DNA of 10,000 bases, from positions 1-10,000 of the forward strand of contig NZ_JAIWON010000073.1 in assembly GCF_020216885.1 (NCBI RefSeq), read 5' to 3'. Every line of letters begins with the position of its first letter. Position 1 is the stretch's first letter. Shown one piece after another: positions 5,639 to 10,000 of this stretch. The position numbers and the translations under genes are program-made. A model generated the notes under the pieces. That model searched no databases, was not told the DNA's origin, and saw only the letters and a program-made list of their open reading frames with translations. The stretch is from Zymomonas sp. Lineage in GTDB: Bacteria > Pseudomonadota > Alphaproteobacteria > Sphingomonadales > Sphingomonadaceae.

Positions 5639-7174
5639 ATGGTAGAAAGTCTGAAAGTAGTAGCTTCAACGCCTACTATGCCAGAAAAAGAAAACGCATC
5701 TCTTCCCGTCAACCTTGAGGCTGAAGCGGCTCTTTTGGGCGCTTTGCTGATTGATAATCGTTTGGCCGAAGATGTTCAGGTTAAATTGAGAGATGAGCAT
5801 TTCTTTGATCCAACGCACCGTCTGATTTATCAGCTTATTATGCGCCAGTTAGATCGTAACCAGCTGGCTAATCCGGTTACTATTCAGCCTTTGATAGAAA
5901 AAGACCCCAGCTTACAAGCCAAGGGGGGCATGAAATATGTCTATAATTTAGTTCAAAATCATGCGTCTTTGCTTGGTGTTCGTGATTTTGCGACACAGAT
6001 TTACGAGCTGGCCTTGTTGCGTGAACTGGTTAGTGTCGGGCGTGATATGGTGGACAATGCCTTAAATACCCAAGGTATTATTGATCCCCGTTCCCAGATT
6101 GAAGAGGCGGAGACAGCGCTCTATCGGGTGGCTGAATCGGGTATTTCCGAAGGCGGTGTTAAGAGTTTTTATCAAGCAGCTAAGATAGCCGTCAAAGCCG
6201 CTGAAATGGCACTCAATTCCGGCGCGCATCTGTCTGGTGTAACGACAGGTCTGGAATCAGTGAATGCCAAAATCGGCGGATTGCATCGTTCCGATTTATT
6301 GATTTTGGCAGGCCGTCCCGGCATGGGAAAAACCGCTTTTGCGACTAACGTCGCCTTTAACGCTGCCCGTCGTTACATGTATGACACCCAAAACGGTATC
6401 CCACCAGAAGAAACACCCGGAGCGCCGGTTGCTTTTTTCAGCCTTGAAATGTCGGCTGACCAATTGGCCACCCGCTTGTTAGCGGAACAATCGCGATTAT
6501 CCTCGGAATCTTTGCGTATGGGGCGGGTTAGTAAGGAAGAATTTCGCAATCTGGCACGGGCAGCCGCTGAACTTGAAAATTTACCGCTTTATATTGACGA
6601 TACCCCCGGTCTTACTATTGCCGCCCTTAGAACAAGAGCGCGGCGGTTAAAGCGTCGCCATGATATCGGTTTGTTGGTGGTCGACTATTTGCAACTGTTG
6701 CAGGGATCGGGGAAAGCCAATGATAACCGCGTTAATGAAATTTCAGAAATCAGCCGCGGTTTAAAAACCCTTGCCAAGGAATTGGATATTCCTGTTTTGG
6801 CCTTGTCCCAGCTTTCCCGCGCAGTTGAGCAACGCGAAGATAAACGCCCCCAGCTTTCCGATTTGCGTGAATCCGGTTCTATCGAGCAAGATGCAGATAT
6901 CGTGTTATTCGTTTATCGTGAAGAATATTATCTCCAGTCTCGTGAGCCTAAAAGACCACCGGAAGGTAGTGATGCCTTGGTAGATGCCCAGATTGATGAA
7001 GAACATCGCAAATGGCAGCAATCTATGGAAGATGTCTATAACCGAGCTGAATTGATCGTGGCCAAGCAACGTCACGGGGCAACCGGTAAAGTGCGTTTGC
7101 GCTTTGAAAGCCAGATTACGCGCTTTTCCGATCCGGTTGATGAGTATAATTCTGAAAATGATTATCCCGCATAG
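5639..7174 (+). CDS. dnaB: Replicative DNA helicase DnaB
   Basis: A 511-residue hexameric 5'-3' helicase that unwinds DNA ahead of the replisome. The N-terminal primase-interacting domain spans about 20-125 (NLEAEAALLGALL, 25-37), a linker about 150-195, and the RecA-like motor about 196-500. Walker A is GRPGMGKT (225-232). FFSLEMS (266-272) carries the catalytic glutamate region. Walker B is LLVVDYLQLL (345-354). LSQLSRAVEQR (389-399) and SDLRESGSIEQDAD (407-420) are the DNA-loop and H4 motifs. KQRHGATG (476-483) holds the arginine-finger region. Two insertions, about 247-261 and about 431-466, account for the extra length over the E. coli protein (471). TAAGGA (5623-5628) is 10 nt upstream of the ATG. 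No intein is present. Confidence 0.97.
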   Translation: MVESLKVVASTPTMPEKENASLPVNLEAEAALLGALLIDNRLAEDVQVKLRDEHFFDPTHRLIYQLIMRQLDRNQLANPVTIQPLIEKDPSLQAKGGMKYVYNLVQNHASLLGVRDFATQIYELALLRELVSVGRDMVDNALNTQGIIDPRSQIEEAETALYRVAESGISEGGVKSFYQAAKIAVKAAEMALNSGAHLSGVTTGLESVNAKIGGLHRSDLLILAGRPGMGKTAFATNVAFNAARRYMYDTQNGIPPEETPGAPVAFFSLEMSADQLATRLLAEQSRLSSESLRMGRVSKEEFRNLARAAAELENLPLYIDDTPGLTIAALRTRARRLKRRHDIGLLVVDYLQLLQGSGKANDNRVNEISEISRGLKTLAKELDIPVLALSQLSRAVEQREDKRPQLSDLRESGSIEQDADIVLFVYREEYYLQSREPKRPPEGSDALVDAQIDEEHRKWQQSMEDVYNRAELIVAKQRHGATGKVRLRFESQITRFSDPVDEYNSENDYPA

Positions 7175-7185
7175 TAAAATGAAGT

Positions 7186-7194
7186 TGATATAAT
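7186..7194 (+). promoter_or_regulatory. Extended -10 promoter for the CDF exporter gene
   Basis: TGATATAAT is a perfect extended -10 (TG-n-TATAAT), 12 bp past the dnaB stop codon. No good -35 is present, as is usual for extended -10 promoters. Transcription would begin near 7201, leaving an untranslated leader of about 90 nt that contains the Zur-like box and the hairpin described next. Confidence 0.45.
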
Positions 7195-7241
7195 CTGAAA
7201 TTAAAATAAAACCTATAGAGTCAAACATATAATTATGTAAT

Positions 7242-7254
7242 GTAATATTATAAC
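7242..7254. promoter_or_regulatory. Zur-like near-palindrome upstream of the CDF exporter
   Basis: GTAATATTATAAC has dyad symmetry at 5 of its 6 paired position sets (only one pair and the centre mismatch) and resembles the GTTATAATATAAC-type boxes of the zinc regulator Zur in proteobacteria. The gene it precedes looks like a zinc exporter, so a metal-responsive operator makes sense, though Zur more often controls importers. The region is AT-rich and chance is possible. Confidence 0.3.
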
Positions 7255-7277
7255 TTCTGTAATAATAACTACAGAAG
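7254..7277 (+). promoter_or_regulatory. Perfect 8-bp inverted repeat covering the CDF gene's ribosome binding site
   Basis: CTTCTGTA (7254-7261) and TACAGAAG (7270-7277) are exact inverse complements around an 8-nt loop. The right arm contains AGAAG (7273-7277), the best Shine-Dalgarno-like sequence before the start codon at 7290. In RNA the hairpin would hide it, and in DNA the dyad could be a repressor site. Confidence 0.5.
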
Positions 7278-7289
7278 AAATGAGACTTT

Positions 7290-8249
7290 ATGGCAAGCGA
7301 AATAAAAAACACAGAAATGGGTCATGATCATGACCATAATCATACGCATAGTCATGACCATCATCATAGTCATTCCCATGTTCATGAGATAAATTCTAGT
7401 AATAGTCGTGGTTTTGGGATAGGTATTGCTATTAACTTAGCCTTTATTCTGGTTGAAATAGGCTATGGTATTGCTTCGGGTTCTTTATCCCTGATTGCGG
7501 ATGCCGGACATAACCTTTCCGATGTTTTGGGATTAGCCTTATCTTTGGCGGCTTTTATTGCCGAAAAGTCGAAGCCAACATCACGCTTTACCTATGGCTA
7601 TCGGTCATCCTCTATTTTGGCAGCGCTTTTTAACGCTCTCTTTTTGGTTATTGCTTGTGGTGCCATTGGGTGGGAAGCGATACGGCGTTTTTCAGAACCG
7701 GTTGATGTTCCAGGTGGCACCATTATGATTATTGCCGGTATCGGTATTATCATCAATTTTGCCACGGCTTTGCTCTTCAAAGATGGCCATGAAGAATTAA
7801 ACCGTCATGCAGCCTTTCTTCATATGTTGCTGGATGCGTTGGTTTCGGCTGTCGTTGTCTTGTCAGGGTTTATTATCCAGATGACAGGCTGGCATTGGAT
7901 TGATCCAAGTCTTAGCCTTGGGATTGTTGTTGTTTTATTATGGAGCAGTTGGAGCCTTATTAAGCGCTCTTTTGCAATGGCGTTGAATGCGGTGCCGCCG
8001 TCTATTGATGTCGGGGCAGTGGTGACAAGGCTAGATCAGTTGCCGGATGTTATCAATGTTCATCATGTCCATATCTGGCCAGTAAGCACCAGCGAGACTG
8101 CGATGACAGCCCATATTGTGCGCTCCAAAATTCAAAATAATGATGCCTTTATTGGGTCGGTTGCCGATATTATGAAAAAAGAATTCGATATCGGTCATGT
8201 AACCTTACAAATAGAGCATGATGGCTGCGATAATGAAATTATATGCTGA
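7290..8249 (+). CDS. Cation diffusion facilitator, zinc-type heavy-metal exporter (CzcD/ZitB-like)
   Basis: A 319-residue inner-membrane cation/proton antiporter, by family expected to export Zn2+ and possibly Co2+ or Cd2+. The cytoplasmic N-terminus is extremely His-rich (residues 12-32, about half His), a metal-sensing or metal-buffering segment. Six membrane helices can be placed at about 42-62, 66-90, 108-130, 142-163, 176-198 and 204-224. The transport site is formed by HxxxD motifs in helix 2 (H74, D78) and helix 5 (H178, D182), the His-Asp pairs typical of zinc-specific members. The C-terminal cytoplasmic domain has the VHHVHIW motif (257-263). The tail ends EHDGCDNEIIC with two cysteines (C313, C319). 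ZitB-like genes have a similar N-terminus. Metal specificity cannot be fixed from sequence. The leader carries possible regulatory sites. Confidence 0.93.
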   Translation: MASEIKNTEMGHDHDHNHTHSHDHHHSHSHVHEINSSNSRGFGIGIAINLAFILVEIGYGIASGSLSLIADAGHNLSDVLGLALSLAAFIAEKSKPTSRFTYGYRSSSILAALFNALFLVIACGAIGWEAIRRFSEPVDVPGGTIMIIAGIGIIINFATALLFKDGHEELNRHAAFLHMLLDALVSAVVVLSGFIIQMTGWHWIDPSLSLGIVVVLLWSSWSLIKRSFAMALNAVPPSIDVGAVVTRLDQLPDVINVHHVHIWPVSTSETAMTAHIVRSKIQNNDAFIGSVADIMKKEFDIGHVTLQIEHDGCDNEIIC

Positions 8250-8285
8250 TGGTGGCTTCTTGATATAAAAATATAAATTTGTTTA

Positions 8286-8302
8286 TTGTCGCCAATCGAC
8301 AA
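8286..8302. repeat. Short inverted repeat after the CDF gene
   Basis: TTGTCG (8286-8291) and CGACAA (8297-8302) pair perfectly around CCAAT, 37 bp past the stop codon. No T run follows, so it is at best a weak 3' structure. Confidence 0.3.
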
Positions 8303-8324
8303 AATGTCACATACCGTGATAATA

Positions 8325-8392
8325 GTGCCAAATTTATCACAGTCGGAATAACTACGCTTCGCTCTTATTTATTCCGGTTGTGATAAAAGCAC
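8325..8392. repeat. Long hairpin-forming inverted repeat in the hpnA leader
   Basis: The arms 8333-8351 and 8369-8387 pair over 19 consecutive positions, 17 Watson-Crick and two G-U, around a 17-nt loop. A further GTGC (8325-8328) with GCAC (8389-8392) closes the base after a small internal loop. It is the strongest secondary structure in the intergenic DNA. No T run follows on either strand, so it is not a typical intrinsic terminator. It could be a dispersed palindromic repeat, an RNA control element of the hopanoid genes, or a processing site. Confidence 0.7.
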
Positions 8393-8402
8393 CTTGGCTT
8401 TA

Positions 8403-8451
8403 CCGGACATACTATCCGGCCATTATATGCTTAAAAGGGCTTAACGACCCT
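8403..8451. repeat. Two further small inverted repeats upstream of hpnA
   Basis: CCGGA (8403-8407) pairs with TCCGG (8415-8419), and AGGG (8436-8439) pairs with CCCT (8448-8451). Both lie between the long hairpin and the likely promoter. The second is followed by GTCTTT, so a weak terminator is conceivable. Confidence 0.3.
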
Positions 8452-8462
8452 GTCTTTCTGGT

Positions 8463-8485
8463 AATTGAGATCAATTGAGTATAGT
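8463..8485 (+). promoter_or_regulatory. Possible hpnA promoter with overlapping dyad
   Basis: TATAGT (8480-8485) matches the -10 consensus at 5 of 6 positions and lies about 40 bp before the hpnA GTG. AATTGA (8463-8468) and TCAATT (8471-8476) form a perfect 6-bp dyad with a 2-bp centre in the spacer region, where a repressor would block polymerase. No convincing -35 is present. Confidence 0.35.
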
Positions 8486-8526
8486 GCCGTTATTTCCGCT
8501 TATTGGAGGCGTATAAGGGGTCTATC

Positions 8527-9540
8527 GTGCAAGATCATAATCAGGTGAACAAAGAGAAGCCTGTATTAGTTACTGGAGTTTCTGGATTTGTGGGTTCTGC
8601 GGTGGCGCGGTCATTAGCGCAGCAGGGCTATAAAGTGCGAGGCATGGTACGTGCGACCAGCCCGAAAACCAATATCCGTGACTTTCCCGGCGAGATTGTT
8701 TTTGGTGATCTGGATGATCCGCCTTCTTTAAGAGAACCCCTTTCAGGCTGTGGCGCGCTGATCCATGTGGCCGCCGATTATCGTTTATGGGCTGCCGATC
8801 CTAACGAAATTATTCGTCATAACCGTTTGCATACCCAAGCGATCATGACAGCGGCGCTCTATCTGGGTATCGAACGGGTAATTTATACCAGTAGTGTCGC
8901 CACTTTGGCACCCGGACATGGTAAACCCAGCGATGAGAATTCTCCGCTAACGCCGGAAAATGCTATTGGTGCCTATAAACGTTCTAAGGTTGAAGCCGAA
9001 CGTCTGGTTGAAAAGATGATAGCAGAGCAGGGCTTGCCTGCGGTTATTGTTAACCCTTCAACGCCTATTGGTCCAAGGGACGTTAAGCCTACGCCTACTG
9101 GACGCATTATTATCGAAGCGGCTACCGGAAAAATGCCCGCCTATGTCAATACAGGGCTTAATCTTGCTCATGTGGACGATGTAGCAGACGGGCATGTAAA
9201 AGCCCTTGAAAAAGGTGTTGTCGGTGAAAGGTATATTTTAGGCGGTGCCGATGTGCCTTTAAGTGTCATGTTGGCGGAAATCGCGCGGCAGGTAGGCCGG
9301 AAGCCACCAAAAGTTGCCTTGCCAAGATGGCCGCTCTTTCCATTGGCATGGGGTGCAGAAGCCTTTGCCAAGGTAACAAAAAAAGAACCTTTCATTACCA
9401 GTGATGCCTTGCGCATGGCTGGCTATCATATGTATTTTTCGTCGGAGAAAGCCAAACGCGATCTGGGTTACAAATCTCGTCCGTGGCAACATGCCATTTC
9501 TGATGCCATCGAATGGTTTCGGGCAGAAGGTATGTTGTGA
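8527..9540 (+). CDS. hpnA: Hopanoid-associated sugar epimerase/reductase, extended SDR family
   Basis: A 337-residue NAD(P)-dependent enzyme of the extended short-chain dehydrogenase family. The Rossmann motif TGVSGFVG lies at 16-23, followed by R42. D61 sits in GDLDD. TSSVAT (121-126) supplies the catalytic serine region, and YKRSK (Y150, K154) is the catalytic pair. NPSTPIGP (176-183) and the C-terminal substrate domain follow. It is the first gene of the hopanoid cluster known from Z. mobilis. Its substrate is unproven, and a role in making the polar hopanoid head group is inferred from cluster membership. I chose GTG at 8527 because AAGGGG (8515-8520) lies 6 nt before it. A longer frame from TTG at 8503 would start within the GGAGG at 8505-8509, adds 8 residues of no family likeness and has no Shine-Dalgarno sequence of its own. 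hpnB overlaps the stop codon by one base. Confidence 0.92.
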   Translation: MQDHNQVNKEKPVLVTGVSGFVGSAVARSLAQQGYKVRGMVRATSPKTNIRDFPGEIVFGDLDDPPSLREPLSGCGALIHVAADYRLWAADPNEIIRHNRLHTQAIMTAALYLGIERVIYTSSVATLAPGHGKPSDENSPLTPENAIGAYKRSKVEAERLVEKMIAEQGLPAVIVNPSTPIGPRDVKPTPTGRIIIEAATGKMPAYVNTGLNLAHVDDVADGHVKALEKGVVGERYILGGADVPLSVMLAEIARQVGRKPPKVALPRWPLFPLAWGAEAFAKVTKKEPFITSDALRMAGYHMYFSSEKAKRDLGYKSRPWQHAISDAIEWFRAEGML

Positions 9541-10000
9541 TGATCGCCACCATTCTAGGATTAACCTCCCTTGGTATTTGGATTGGTCTTCTGTTCTTTC
9601 ATGGTGGCTTTTGGTTGTGTCATGAACGGGATGATCGTCCCGTTCCGTCTTTGGAAATATGGCCGGATGTCGTGGCAGTTGTGCCTGCCCGTAATGAGGC
9701 CGATGTTATTGATAAAGCCATAGATTCATTATTACGGCAGGATTACCCCGGCCATTTTAAAGTTATCCTTGTTGATGATAATTCCGAGGATAGAACCGCA
9801 GAAGTCGCTAAACGCATTGCGAGGACTTATCCTGAAGGTAAATTGACGATTGTTAATGGATCAGCCCTGCCGAAAGGTTGGGCGGGTAAATTATGGGCTT
9901 TGGATCAAGGTATTAAGGCCGCCGGACAGGTTAAATGGTTATGGCTGACGGATGCCGATATTGCGCATCAGGACGATACCTTGAAAATGTTGGTTGCCCA
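9540..10000 (+). CDS. hpnB: Hopanoid-associated glycosyltransferase, family 2 (partial, 5' part)
   Basis: The frame is open from ATG 9540 to the window edge, giving 153 complete codons of a longer protein. An N-terminal hydrophobic helix (about 3-26) suggests a membrane anchor facing the cytoplasm. The family 2 glycosyltransferase fold begins with VVAVVPARNEADVI (44-57), then VILVDDNSEDRT (75-86) with the nucleotide-binding aspartates, GWAGKLWAL (113-121), and LTDADIAH (136-143) with the metal-binding DAD. It should transfer a sugar to a lipid acceptor, and its place after hpnA suggests hopanoid head-group assembly, though the acceptor is not established. ATG overlaps the hpnA stop codon by one base (TGATG), and AGAAGG (9525-9530) lies 9 nt upstream, so translation is probably coupled. 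Confidence 0.9.
   Translation, partial: MIATILGLTSLGIWIGLLFFHGGFWLCHERDDRPVPSLEIWPDVVAVVPARNEADVIDKAIDSLLRQDYPGHFKVILVDDNSEDRTAEVAKRIARTYPEGKLTIVNGSALPKGWAGKLWALDQGIKAAGQVKWLWLTDADIAHQDDTLKMLVA

Noticed and set aside
5628..5645. Five-codon frame (ATG 5628 to TAG 5643-5645) overlapping the dnaB start
   Set aside because: It shares the dnaB ribosome binding site but is only 5 codons and lies at a position where chance ATGs are common. AAGG directly abuts its ATG, too close for initiation.
6905..7312. 135-codon minus-strand open frame over the dnaB 3' end and the dnaB-CDF gap
   Set aside because: Most of it overlaps conserved dnaB sequence in antisense, and its N-terminal part is AT-rich intergenic DNA. 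No recognisable domain.
1..10000. A previously undescribed multi-gene system (defence, mobile or secretion)
   Set aside because: Every sizeable gene falls into a well-known housekeeping or hopanoid family. The unusual signals are regulatory and are reported individually.

Overview
The window reads as a chromosomal housekeeping stretch of an alphaproteobacterium, most likely Zymomonas mobilis or a close relative in the Sphingomonadales. The evidence is the moderate GC content with AT-rich intergenic DNA, the alphaproteobacterial forms of DnaB, Dcd and the SRP RNA, the neighbouring SRP RNA, dnaX and ybaB genes, and the start of a hopanoid cluster (hpnA-hpnB) like that known from Z. mobilis. The species name is recognition from memory, not a search result. 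I see no phage, insertion sequence, CRISPR, tRNA or clearly foreign gene.

Layout. 1-207 is AT-rich and non-coding, with two small tandem hairpins. 208-1647 is a two-gene plus-strand operon: a class I cysteine desulfurase followed 9 nt later by an adrenodoxin-type [2Fe-2S] ferredoxin. About 1755-1847 is the small SRP RNA (ffs). 2015-3901 is dnaX and 4060-4392 is ybaB, without the recR that often follows. A strong hairpin at about 4404-4431 separates ybaB from the minus-strand pair cdd-dcd (5543 down to 4444). 5639-7174 is dnaB, divergent from cdd. 7290-8249 is a His-rich cation diffusion facilitator (zinc-type exporter). 8250-8526 is a structured leader, followed by hpnA (8527-9540) and a partial hpnB running off the right edge.

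How the genes fit together. dnaX (clamp loader), dnaB (replicative helicase) and ybaB (nucleoid-associated) serve DNA replication and upkeep. cdd and dcd feed the uridine/dUTP pools. The desulfurase and ferredoxin supply sulfur and electrons for Fe-S clusters. hpnA-hpnB begin a membrane hopanoid pathway.

The most interesting signal is inside dnaX. A run of nine A residues (3274-3282) contains an in-frame A AAA AAC slippery heptamer. A -1 shift there meets a stop two codons later and would give a 425-residue gamma-like subunit beside the 628-residue tau. A purine-rich Shine-Dalgarno-like sequence lies upstream and a potential stem lies downstream. This is a strong candidate for programmed frameshifting or transcriptional slippage. 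Second in interest are two structured leaders. Upstream of the CDF exporter, a perfect 8-bp inverted repeat covers the ribosome binding site and a Zur-like near-palindrome lies next to it. Upstream of hpnA there is a long hairpin with a competing upstream arm. I did not find a wholly new multi-gene system.
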